Positions 23,400-35,792 of a stretch of 64,000 nt of DNA are shown here, piece after piece; position 1 is the first letter of the stretch; the number at the start of each line of letters is the position of its first letter. The DNA comes from Adiantum capillus-veneris (lineage: Eukaryota > Streptophyta > Polypodiopsida > Polypodiales > Pteridaceae). Position numbers and translations under genes: made by a program. The DNA is taken from positions 16,118,912 through 16,182,911 of the forward strand of contig CM043965.1 of the NCBI GenBank assembly GCA_014529385.2, in the 5' to 3' direction. Under the pieces are notes generated by a model. The model saw nothing but the letters and a program-made list of their open reading frames with translations. It did not search any database and was not told the DNA's origin.

Positions 23400-23702
23400 A
23401 GAAATATGCTCACTCTTACACGCGGAGGGGAGGGGATTGCACCCAATGTCTGTGTTTATTCTTCTCTCCTCTCGTCTCTTCTCTCTCGCCATGTTGGTGT
23501 AGCACTCCATCCTAGGAGGCGCACCTACACATGCTCTCTTACTCTCTCTTATCTTCGTCTCTCTCTGTTCGTGTATAGCTCGATTACATGCTTGTGGGAT
23601 TTTCCATGTATGCAGATTTGGCAATTTATGGCTTATAGTATGTTATGTTTGTTATTTTGCAGTGCCTTCCTCACTTCCGGCTGTAGCAGTGGTATTAGAG
23701 CG
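23400..23702 (+). mobile_element. Candidate LTR end with primer-binding site
   Basis: A pyrimidine-rich tract (ttctctcctctcgtctcttctctc) lies 200 bp upstream of gcagtggtattagagc at about 23,688-23,703, a near match to the tRNA-Met primer site. This matches the order seen in the better LTRs of this window. No partner LTR seen. Confidence 0.35.
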
Positions 23703-23849
23703 CTAGGTGACACTCCTGAATGCTGTGGAAAAAGACAAGAAAGACGAAGCAACTTACTTTTGGCTAGGGAGATCATTAACACTGCTACTTTTTGAAAGCT
23801 AAGTTCACCCATGATATAAATATTTGTATACATATATGTATATTCTTTG

Positions 23850-26430
23850 TGGTTTCTAGTCTTGTTGCATCCTTTTCTTTTCCATCATACATCTTTTTAC
23901 GGTAGTACAGGTTTTGCTTATGAGTAAGCAACTTGTAGTTAAGTATAGTTATTTGAATCGAATAGAGTAATTGAATTGATATTCGTGTCATATATTAGTA
24001 AGCACTTGAGTAATGAGAGCATTAGAGGGTTTTAGATAGAGACTAAACCATTTAAAGAAAGTTTACAAGAAGATGAAGAAGAAGCTGTTTTTTTTTTTTC
24101 AAGAGGAGTTTTTAGGAAGTAGTGGAAGATGAGGAAGTTTCTCTTCGACACCGTGGGCGCCTATCTTAAATAGAAGAATCAAAGTATATCCACGTGAGTT
24201 TGTGGTTCACCTAAAGGAAGAGGAATAACACCAAAATTGTGGTGATTGTATAATTAAGTAGAAGATCCCTCATAGGCAGGACAATTTCACTCCTTGTCGT
24301 GGATTGTTCCTCGTGGGAAACAACCCATTCAGAAAACATTTTGAATGTTGGAGTAATAGAGATTCTTCTCCGACGTAGGCACAATAGGAATGATAATCGC
24401 ATTTCTTTACATAAAGCTCGTGTAACGGTGTCTCTGCCTCTGAGATACCAAACCTTTGCTAACACCAATATGCTAGCATGGTAGGCCATGTTGGGGGCTT
24501 CATAATAATAAAATAGATAAATCTTTAAAAAAAAGAAAAAAAAATGTTGGTGACACAGAGATGCTCCGGCTGCCCACACTCCCCAGCCGTCGGTCATTGC
24601 AAGTTGACTTGCATAGTCATCAATCGCCAAAATTAATGACCAGTGCTGGGCAGCAATCCTCCACCACTTCTATCATCGCATCCGGATCACTTGCATGGTT
24701 GCGATGCAAATGTGACTTTATCTGCTGCATTGAAGATCAGCAACACGGCTTCCTGAACAGTAGTTACCACAAGAATGATGCACGTGGCTATGAAGTGCAC
24801 ACGATGTGGCATGAATCCAAGGAGTGAACCCAGTACTTGAGCTTGCAATGTTGCGTCTTGGAAGTCATTTGAGTAGAGTGGACCATTTCTGCAGAGGTAA
24901 TTGCAAGCTGATATCTACACATTTGTATTGGGACCATTGTTTTGCGAGAACATGACAATTACACATAGTACAATTATCCTCATGATCCACCAAGCTCCCT
25001 TGCCATCGTCGGGGGTTTCATAAAGCTTAGCATCAACCTACTATATGTAATGTACATTTGATCTATGATGCCTAGCTTTTCTCATGGGTTCCTTCATACA
25101 ATAAATTCTACTCACCTATGTTTCTCTATCACCATAATCACAATGGATTATCATCGTGTTCAATTTTTTTTGATTCAAAAACCAATATTAATTGTGACCA
25201 ACAGGTTGCAAATCTACAGATCCCTTGAGCTTTGAGCTGTAAGATCTTGGTCTACTTCAAACCCCAACAACAATATTGTTGTATTAGATATAGCTTTATG
25301 ATGAGTAATTATAAATATCACACCTTAACCTTCAATCAATTTCAACATAAACATTATTAATAAGAAAACTATACTAGCTTTATATTTTAACCTTAACAGA
25401 TAATCTTCTTATAAGTGCTCAATAAGAATGGCTCTAGAAATATACACTTGGATATCTAAAGGCCACATTCCATTAGAGACATAGAACTTCAAAATACATA
25501 TGTACCACAAAAGGCATACACTCTAATAATTACCTCAGATAGTCTACGTAACAAATTTTACAGATTGTTATTATTCTTTCAGCGAGTATGCAATATGGTT
25601 CTCAAACTTTTTTTCTCCTCTTAAAAACATCTATAAAAAAATTAAATTTAAAGCTGGTTGATTTGCTTTTAATTGGGACAAACAGATAATGCTAGCTGAG
25701 CACATTTGCAAACCCTCCTCCTATAAGCGACCACATTTGTAATTCTTAACTAATGCTAAGCTACTTTATATGTTTTTTCATGTTTTGTTCATAAATTGAT
25801 GTTGTGAACCATTATGAACACACTATACTATTACAAATTGTGGCCCAGCATGGGTGATTCCATGGACGAATCTGTATGGCGCTACAAAGCCCATTCAAGG
25901 GCGGCGTGAGGCACCACGCGTGAGAGGAGCAATCGTTTAGCGGCTGATGTCGGTGCTAACTAACGACAACACAACACATATATATATATTTTATTTCTAT
26001 TGAAGTTTTATCATTAAAAAAAATTTAGTGGCTTAAAACAATAAACTAAAATTTGGAAAATGTTCACGCGAAGCACGTTTGATGACAATGATGTATACAT
26101 CAATGTATTGATGAATATTTTTTGGTACAAAGTCTAAGCCCCATATGATGAATTTTGTAAATGGGTTTAGACATTGCATAAAGGGTAAAGGTGGTAAGAC
26201 CTATCCAAGATCTTTGTCAAGGGTCTTCCTTTTCTTTTTACACCCTCTTGGAGACACTCCATTTTTATGAATGAATGATGTACACTCTATAATTGAACCT
26301 AGGTATGATTAAATGGCCACCTAGTGAACCATAGACAGATGTGTCATGTTGAACTTCCTATGATGTATCAGTGGACCATCATAAACCCCAGATGAATCAC
26401 CTTAGAGTGAACCTATTACTAGTTCAAGGG
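23850..26430. other. Non-coding stretch
   Basis: No supported gene. Open frames such as 24,561-24,827 have no recognisable family. Confidence 0.4.
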
Positions 26431-26432
26431 GG

Positions 26433-26720
26433 CATTTGTTGGGATTTCCCTAGCCATAGGTGTTACGGGAAAGCCCTCTCACCTTGCATGATATGGATAA
26501 CATGAGGCATATAAGCTGATGCCATGAGTGTGAACGGTACACATGTCTTTATAAGGCTCTAAAAATTCTAATGAAAAGCCTCTCTCTTTTCATTTTGCTC
26601 AATTGTGCCTTATCTCTCTCTATCTCTTGTCTGCGCACTTCATCTCTCTTCCATAGCTATGAGCATAAGTGCTTCTATTCGCTTCCACTACGCGAGCTCT
26701 TCCATTCATTGTATGGTTGA
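26433..26720 (+). mobile_element. Candidate LTR start (polypurine tract then TGTTGGG)
   Basis: caagggggcattt is directly followed by tgttgggatttcccta, the usual layout of polypurine tract and 3' LTR in plant Copia elements, with tctttataaggc as a TATA-like box and a CT-rich stretch downstream. No coding remnant could be tied to it. Confidence 0.3.
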
Positions 26721-27308
26721 CGCATGGAAAGTAATACATATCGCTGATTTAATCTCAAGGTCAAAAAGCTAATTTTAGATGCACATGGATAAATTTGTTA
26801 TTAATAGCAGATAAAATCCAATGGTAGATATTGCTTTCAACGTGTCAACCATACACTAAATATTTATTAGTGCACCAATAAATAAATATCACTACAAAGG
26901 GAGTCTTCTTTTTGTTGGGATTATTTTACTGTTTGTAAAGTTTGGATTCCTTTACCGAGGGTAAGCTCCTTGAAGAGGCTAAACGCCTTGATAGCATCCT
27001 GAAAGAGACTCGATGCCTAAAATCATTACTCGATGGAAATTTCATATCATTGTTGATGGGTAACTAGAATCCTTTCAAGGCTTGTGCTTTTTGAGAGGTT
27101 CAAAGCAACCATGGAACTTAAGGAGAAAGTATACGGTGGTGGGATGCACCCTAGGAAGCAAGATTCTCCTTGTCTATTTTTGTGGAATGACTTGGTGAAT
27201 TCACAAAAAAATTGAGGTTTTAGTGTGAAGGTTCTTTATGGTTATGATGTTGCATGTTACAATTATTAAATCAATTGGTCTCTAGGTTACTTTCATAATA
27301 TCCCTCGC

Positions 27309-27309
<1 letters not shown>

Positions 27310-27386
<77 letters not shown>
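27310..27386. repeat. Compound (CT)n(CA)n microsatellite
   Basis: About 47 bp CT followed by about 30 bp CA, the same arrangement as at 19,097. Confidence 0.95.
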
Positions 27387-27390
<4 letters not shown>

Positions 27391-27399
27391 AAAGGACAA

Positions 27400-28184
27400 C
27401 ACTAGTCGGTGAGCAAGTCCCATGCTAGCTCTAGGCGCATGCAAGAATTCCCCATGAGTGATGGGTAGTACTTCATTCCTACGAGAAGAGTAAAGTTATT
27501 TTGGCTCCATTTTGCTGGTTTGAAATTGCAAGTAGAAATTTTTTGTTTAGACTCTCTTAGGGGAATCTCTTAGATTATGCCTATTAAGCAGGTTAATTTT
27601 GCAACATAAAGATTTGTAGTGGCAATGTAATTCATGCCATGTTGTAGCAAAGGCCTGTTAAGACCTCACAACAAGTGCATGCACATGTGTTACGTCACAA
27701 GGGAGGTGTTGTTGTTGGTTGCATGTGTGAGGTTTGGCCTTGGGGGTGTGGGGGGTGGGGTTGGGAGGACTTAAAAGCATGAAAACGTGTCAAATACAAA
27801 TTGAAAATACAAGGTCCACTTCTAAAAGGATGACAAATATTGCAAGTACAAAGATAACATGTACAATAAGGCAGAATGCAACTATCATGACAAGGACAAA
27901 GGAAGGACCACTACGGCAAGGGTAAGGTGACGGGGAGGTTGAAAGATCACCATTGTTACTATGGGTGGTGATCATTAAAAGTGGTATAGAATGTCTTTAG
28001 CCGACCCATATACGTATATATGAGTATGAAGCAAAGAGATATTTCAAGCATGCTTCACATTCCAAGTTGGTTTGGTTCTCCATATTCCTCTAAGCCTTCA
28101 ACTCGGCACCTCAAACCCAAGAATCTATCTTCCTCTCCATTCCATGTTATTACTTAAAGTTACATGTGATGTAGTATGTGTATG

Positions 28185-28247
<63 letters not shown>

Positions 28248-29200
28248 TTTGGGTGACAAACTTGGCCATAAATATTGCTATATGCCTTTACATCAATCTC
28301 TGAACAAGTTTGCCTCAGCTTAAGAAGAAAAATTGATAAAAAAAGTACAAGAAAGTCAAAATTTGTGTAAATCAGAAAAAATTCATCAACATTTCTAGTT
28401 TGCATCCTTACGAGGAGGAAGTTGCCTCAACTTAAACTAACACTAGGGTTGTGTGAATATAAGCCACTTTAATGGCTATAAGTAACTTTTGTGTAGATTC
28501 TCGTTCTCATAAACCATGGAAAACTTTACCAAAACCTTTTAGGGATTTGTGCTCAAGGCATGTAGGGAGTTGAAAAAAAGTAAAAAAAATAATTTTATGT
28601 AAAATTAGTATTTTTGAAGGGCCATCTTTTAGGTATCAACAAAACTTGCTCAAAAAATTTTAGACCCTTTAAAAACCTTCAAAGCATATTGAAACTTTTT
28701 GGAAAAATATTTGGACATGCATACAATAAGAATTTATGCATATACTATTTTCAGAAAAAAGTTTGCGAGCTTGTTTTAAGCCTGGAAAACATGTATGCTA
28801 TCAAATTAAAACCACTTGTGTGACTTTTTACTATTTTAAAAAACCATTATTTGATATTTTACACTCTTTTAGGATAAATGATATACTAAAATGATCCTCT
28901 TTGTGATACGACCTCATTGATATCCATGAAAAAGAAGCATTCTTAAAGCCAATTTTATAGAATGAAGTGCTAAGCCACTAGGGTAGAGGGAAAGCCTACC
29001 TTGAGACGCTTGGATCTCCCTCCGCCGAACCCAATTTTCATTTATGCTAGAGAAAACCTAGTGTAGAAGGAAGAAAAATCGATAAAATTAAAAAGCGGCA
29101 ATACTTAGGTAAATTAGCAAAACCTTATCAGCATTTCCAGTCACCTTTTGGCTATGTTAGCTAATCAACTCGCGTCCTTATTTACGCACATGGTACAGGT
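27400..29200. other. Non-coding stretch upstream of the aldo-keto reductase gene
   Basis: Contains a 55-bp (GA)n tract at 28,189-28,243. No gene seen; promoter elements of the downstream gene cannot be defined by eye. Confidence 0.4.
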
Positions 29201-29254
29201 ACAGACGTTGACATGCTTCCGGCCCCATATCGCTTTAAGGCCTGGGAACGACCG

Positions 29255-29325
29255 TTTAGACTCAGGGATTGAACTCAAGACGCAGCCGTTAAAGCGCCCT
29301 GCCGCCCTATCACTCACCTCATGCT
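29255..29325 (-). mobile_element. tRNA-derived SINE-like sequence
   Basis: On the minus strand, gtgagtgatagggcggcagg then about 20 bp later gagttcaatccctga. The second is close to a Pol III B box (GGTTCGANNCC) and the first resembles an A box at about the right distance. It lies about 100 bp upstream of the aldo-keto reductase ATG. It is not a folded functional tRNA as far as can be seen. Confidence 0.35.
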
Positions 29326-29420
29326 ACAGGTGCCTACTGCGTTTCCACGTTGCCATGCATTGTATCTTACGCAAAAAGAGTGTATTTTGCAGACGACAGA
29401 CAGCAGCAGCAGTAGCAGCC

Positions 29421-29543
29421 ATGGTTGAGTGTGCAATTCTCAACACAGGAGCTTCCATTCCCCTGCTTGGTCTTGGCACCGCGTCTGAAGCACCAAATGT
29501 CACTCACGCCGAGAAGAAGGCAGCCATTTTCGCAGCCTTGGAG
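29421..29543 (+). CDS. Aldo-keto reductase exon 1
   Basis: 41 codons, ending AALE at a gag/gtacac donor. The donor runs straight into a CA microsatellite at 29,545-29,599, so intron 1 (465 bp) begins with a variable-length repeat. Confidence 0.8.
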
Positions 29544-29603
<60 letters not shown>

Positions 29604-29881
29604 GCACGCACGCACCACTAAATATCCAGAAAGAATAAGAAATTTGTGCAGAAGAGGTTCTCTCAAGCTCTATGGACGAAGTCTTGTGTGTATATGCATG
29701 TATCCTTCTGGGATGGTATGGTAGAGAGGGGTGTGGGTGTGTTAAAAAACGTACACTGACATTAACATCTGTTTGCATGTGTGCCGCCAATATGGTTGTG
29801 TCGGTTATCATGGACATGCCTGAGATGTTTGTGTGCATGTAATGGTTGTCACAACCAAACATGTTCGCACACGCATTGCGC

Positions 29882-29913
<32 letters not shown>

Positions 29914-32900
29914 GGTTTTGAATGGGTTTGAATGCTAGGTATGGCTGGAGTTTTAGAAACAGTTCAGAAGCATGTATTCGTTTAATTGTGTGCAAGGGTT
30001 TTGCACAGGTTGGTTATCGACACTTTGACACTGCGAGTCTTTACAAGAGTGAAGGATATCTTGGTGAAGCTCTTAACGAGGCCATGCAGGCTGGCTCTGT
30101 AAAACGTGAGGATCTCTTCATCACCTCCAAGATTTGGTGCACTGATTGTTTTCCAGAAGGTGTTTTACCAGCCTTGAAGAAAAGCCTCAGGTTCCTTCTT
30201 TTGATACTCTGCTCACTCTCCTAAGTAATGACCTCATCGTGGTTCGGTCTCTGAAGGTTTTTTGCAACATCCAAAGGGATGTTTTATCCTTGAATAGATA
30301 GAATGGGCACATGCAGAAAAAGGTTAGCTGATCTGTGCCATTGAACGACTGTTGTCGGAACTGTTGAGTTACATACATGCAAAGGACCTGTTCAGTTTGT
30401 GGGCTACTGCACTGCTGCAGATTCCAAAGCTGCAAAAGCGTGTGCTGGAAATGTTAAAGCTGCCATGGCAGAGGCTTCAGAGCTCCTGAAGAGCTTTCCT
30501 GCACTTGCGAACGTCTCCTTTCTCACTTGAGCGTGATGAAAAGAAGGGGGGGGGGGGGGGGGGCTTTGACAGTAAAGGATTTGACGAAACTTCTATTGTG
30601 GCGTTTCGATACTTTTGAAACTCGTTTCGTACGAAGTGTTTTGAAACTTCATGACTATTATGGAGCTTTGCACATGCTGTTGTATTTGCCCCATTTCGTT
30701 GCCCCTACGCTCCCCGCTGCCTCCATTTCGCCTTACAATTGTAGTGGTACACCCCCCTGGTGTGTCATAGTTACAACAGCTCTCGGCCGCTTAGCTTTTT
30801 CACCCATTTCATCCTTAGCCCTTGGAATTGAGCAGTTTTTCAACGCACTCTTGGCATCTTCACCATTCAGCATTGAATACTCGGAGCATCCTGGCGGGTC
30901 AGAAGGCCCCCTCCTTAAGCTGCGGTAGTTTACTGCTACTCATGTGGCCTGCCATCACTACATCCTCCTCCACAATTTGTTCAGCTCAGATAGGTATCAT
31001 GCATCTGTGTTTTCTTAGGGAGCAACTCATTAGTGGTGTTTTTCATGGGCATCAATTGAGGCTAGGAATAGATGAGCCTTCGAGGTTCCAGACTCTGGTG
31101 AGCCTCTTTTTTGGCGGGGAACATAATGACACAAAAACGTGTTTCGGCCCTCCGAAATGGTGAAACGGCCGAAACATTTCGGCGATACGAGTTAATTTTT
31201 TTTTTGCCCCCTTTTGACTAGGTGACCTTAAACCATCCGTTTGTGGATTTATTAAGCCATGTACAAAGGCCGCCTCCAAAAATCGATAGATTTGTTGACC
31301 GTCACGCATATTGATTAATTGCTCTCTCTCTCTCTCTCTCTCTCTCAACCTTATGTGCCATCTTGGCCCCCTCGTCTTTACCTGTGCGCTGTTGCAGTTG
31401 GCTACCGACTTACCTTGTTCACTTGTGACTCAAGTCTCACATCTAGATTTTGTTTTTTCATATGTCTTGACAGGTGAATTTGTATGTATATTCAATGTTT
31501 AATTATAGGTACATACATGTAAAACAAAACCTGTGTTTTGCTTTCTCTGAGCTCCGAAACGAAACGTTTCAGAAACCTCGAAACCTCGAAACGCACAAAA
31601 CCGTGAAACGTTTCATGTCACACTGGTGGGGAATCCCACTGGGTCACCTTCTCCAATTTGAGGATTGTGTTCGAGTTGTGCATTAGAGGTGATGTAGGAA
31701 TGTGGAACAAATAGGATCTTGTATCAAGGAGAGTAGAGAGAGATACGAGGCAAAGTAGATTAGTGGCAAATCAAAATTTAGATTAGCACTGTATACAGTG
31801 ATGGCGGCATCCACGCATGCACTCTAAAGAAAGAGCTTAAATGGCAATATAGACAACTAGAGGTAGTAGGCAAATATACAAGGGTTTGAGTATCCTTCAA
31901 TGTTGGATACCATGGTTCATGGAGATGGGCTTCTTATTTAGTGCTACAGGTGGATTTGTGTGTGTGTGTGTGGCATGTGCGTTATTGACTATGCCAACCC
32001 ACCGCCCGCGGCCTCCCACCAAAGGACATTTCTGACGAAGAACCAGAGATCATTGATGAAGCAGAACCGGAGTTGATTTTGCTGCATTGGTTTCGCCATG
32101 GATCAAAGAAGCAAGCACGACAGTACCTTTGAAGTTCAAAGATCGAGGCACCCACGAGGCAGTGTGGGTTGATGAAGCTTTTTTTATAGATTACCCTGAG
32201 TTGTTGGCAGATTACAAAGAAGTCATACAGCTTGGTACCAATACCTCACCTTGAAAAGAGGGGGATGTCACGTACACATCTAACCCTATGTGCATGTAGA
32301 CAAGCTGACCTACTTCTAGGGTTTAGGACAGCCTAGGAAGTGTTCTGGCACCCTTGTGAGCCTGTACGTAGGACGTGCATGTCCAGGCACTTAAGAGTAG
32401 CTGCATACCCCCTAATTGCACAACCCATCGGTACCCAGCATGAGCATCAGTATCCAGCATAAGCATTCCACAGCGTGGAACCACCTCTTGTTGCGTGCGT
32501 GAACCACCTCTTATAAACACTCATTTAATAAGTGAATTTCAACAATTTATCAAATCGTGGGGGCTAAATCCATACTGCTCGACCCAACCAATTTGTCTTT
32601 ATAAGGAACCCTAGCGCTGGCATTTCTCAGCAGAGGAGCAGAGCAGAGAGCCTCTGTGCAGATCAGCACTATTGGTGTTTTTGCATCTATGACCAGCCCT
32701 TGGCGTTTTTGCATCAAGCGATCAGCCTTGGCGTTTTGCATCACCAATCAGCCCTTAGCCTTGTGGCACAGTACCTTTTTTTGCAGCAGATGCTCGTCGG
32801 AAATCAGCTCATCGCTGTCAAATCAGCCAGCGTTTTCAGATTTCAGCCACCAGCGTTTTGCACAGCATCGTCGTCGTTGCAGTCGTCATCGTCGTTGCCA

Positions 32901-34283
32901 CCGGCACAATTGCAGAATTCAGCCCTGGACCAGCGATCAGTTTTCAGTCAGCATCAGCCCTACTGTTTTGCATTTTCAGCTCTAGCCTCTTTTGTCATCG
33001 TCGTCATCGGCATAGTACCTCAAGCATCCCAAGCATCTCAGCATCATAGAACCATTGTACCAGATAGCAAATACCTCTCTAGCAATAGAGAGGGGGGCCC
33101 TTGAAGGGGGGTTTGGGACCCCATTTGGTGTCGTCTTCTCTCTCGCACTCTTGGACTTTGTGAAACCGGCCCGTAGGGCGATAGACTATGGCTTTCATTC
33201 GAACTTTACTTAAACTTTGCAGATAAAACCTGTAATGGGAATTGACACTTCCAACACACAGATTGGAAGCTGGAGCATTCCAAGCATATGCCGACAACTT
33301 GTTGGCCCCAAAGACTGGCGCCCCTTTCGGTATTTCTTTATTCTTTAAGAGGGTAAAATGTTACAAGGCTGAGTCCTGGGGATCTTCACCTGTATCTAGC
33401 TAGATGGCACCTGTTCTAGCAAAATTTCGGTAGCATAACGGCTCCAAAGCTTGCTCTGAACAAACCCCCATGTTGGGACTCGCTTCCAATGGCATAAACC
33501 CTCTGGTTTCAGCTCAAAAACAGTAATTACAGCTCTCTGTAATTACTGGTGTTTCACCTGTTTTCAGCCCTAAATACTCCCATTACTATCCTCTAACAAT
33601 GGGGCACTGTTCCCAATGCTTCTGGCATCCATATGGCTCAAAAACAGTCCAAAAACAACACATAACTAGTGCTAAAAATGCACCTGTACGGGGAGGTTAT
33701 TACCCTCACAGGTGCTTGCTTTTGGAATAGCAGTTAGCTACTAATGTTCCTGCAGGCTCTTGCCTCGGCACAAACGCATATGACCACACAACTGTACATA
33801 AGTCAAATGAAAAGCCCTCTTGTGGGGCATCACATAATTGCACGAAGGGGGAGAGAGAGAGCAGTGAATGTTGTGCAAGGCTTCAATTCTTGCACTTCAC
33901 TGTACATAGAGGGTAGGCAAGCACACAGTAGCTTTGGTACTTGCAACAATCCACCATACGGATGAAAATGCAGCCCCACGTTTAATTTCAACGCCTCCCT
34001 CTCTCTCAAGCTGGAAAGTGCCCATAAATGTGTCAAATGGCACTCATGCATGGTTTTCCCGTTTTTTACCTTCCCATCTAAAAATATCTCAACCGGTTGC
34101 TCAGTTGACTCAGTGACAGGTAATAAAATGTTCCTCTTGTCATTACTGAGCTAATGACGCGAAACAGATTTCATGGCCCAAAATAGCAGCCCCCCAAATA
34201 TTAAGAGATGCTTCCATGGCACTTCCACTGGTCATCTGATCATCTAGCTGTCAAAGTCAAGATGCAGAAGCGTAGAGACCAAG

Positions 34284-34324
<41 letters not shown>

Positions 34325-35638
34325 TCTTGAACCAATCAACCTTGGCAATGAATAACTGAATGTGTATACAATGGAGGCAAGGGATTGCTTATATAGCAAT
34401 CCCAGTAAATTGCCCTACCGAAGACTTTGACAAATAAGTAAAATAAATACGTAAAATTCAAACTAAATAATGGGATCACATTGGGCAATTCACTTGAGAT
34501 GCCTAAACTTTAACACCCTCTCTGCAGCTCATAGTGGACATCAATAGTGAGACTAAGTCGATGAAGAAGCTACCATGGACTCCCCAACACCGGCCGGGAT
34601 ACTGGATATACCTCGGTGTTGCTCTCAACTTTGTACCTGAAAGTAATGCCATCTTGATCATCGATTGCCTTTGTAGAAACTTTGAATTGTAGACCACAAT
34701 ACGTCCAATAATCGCCATTCGTGAATTGTGAACACATCACGTCCAGAATATAAAACTCCAAGATAATGAACTGTTGGAACACATCCTGTCCATAATCTGA
34801 CCAACAACAATGAATTGGCGTGCCCATCCTTAGCGTTTTAAACGTCTGATTGTGAGCTCCGACCTACGAGTCCAAACACCAATAACTTGAACTCCAACAC
34901 AAGAGTCCAAATTAATTATAGGGAGCAGGCATTGCCCCTCTGCCACTCACAAGCCTCTCTTTGGCTGAAGCTAGTGGTGACACTTGTCATTTGACTAGAA
35001 ATCTGACGTTGAGGCCATTGTGGCCACCGCTACGAGTGCCATGCCAATCTCCTCTGTCAAATCGTTATTACCGTAATCTCTGTCCAGCTTGCCTTTATCC
35101 TTGTCTATTTGTGAGTTCCAGCTTTTGCCTTTGGCTTCAAACTCTCGAGCCAAACAAAGCGTCGAATCACAATTATGACTACTGTGATCGTACCTCGTGG
35201 GTACCGAGGGCCGCCGATGCCAAGATGCTCCAAGGCTACTAGTAGCGTTTCAAGACGCTACCTGCAGGAGGTTCACCGTGGTTGTAGCAAAGTTAGGTGT
35301 CGTCGCCTGGGCGTCTCAAAACGCGAGCTCACAGGGGGTGAGTCTGCTGCCGAAAGGGGACGCTAGGGGCAGCGTTTTAAAACGTTGCCGCTGGATTAGG
35401 GGAGGGGGGTCTTCGTCGCTGTGGAGCCGCCATGGGAGCCTCTCAAAACACTGCCAATGGAGAAGGTTCACCAAGAAAATGCCAGCTTTTTTGCAACGCT
35501 TCTTGCCGAAAGCTCCAAGTGCTACCGCCGCTCCTCTTCTCCTTACTTTGCTCCTTCTCCAAGGGCTTCAAGCATAGAGCTTCACCAAGAGCTCTGATAC
35601 CATGTCAAAGTCGACGCTGTGGAAGTGTAGAGACCAAG

Positions 35639-35693
<55 letters not shown>

Positions 35694-35737
35694 TTTTGAA
35701 CCAATCAACCTTGGCAATGAGACCAAGGGGAGTGAGC

Positions 35738-35792
<55 letters not shown>

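Noticed and set aside
29255-29325. Functional tRNA gene
   Set aside because: Box-like motifs are present, but no complete cloverleaf or matched acceptor stem could be drawn.
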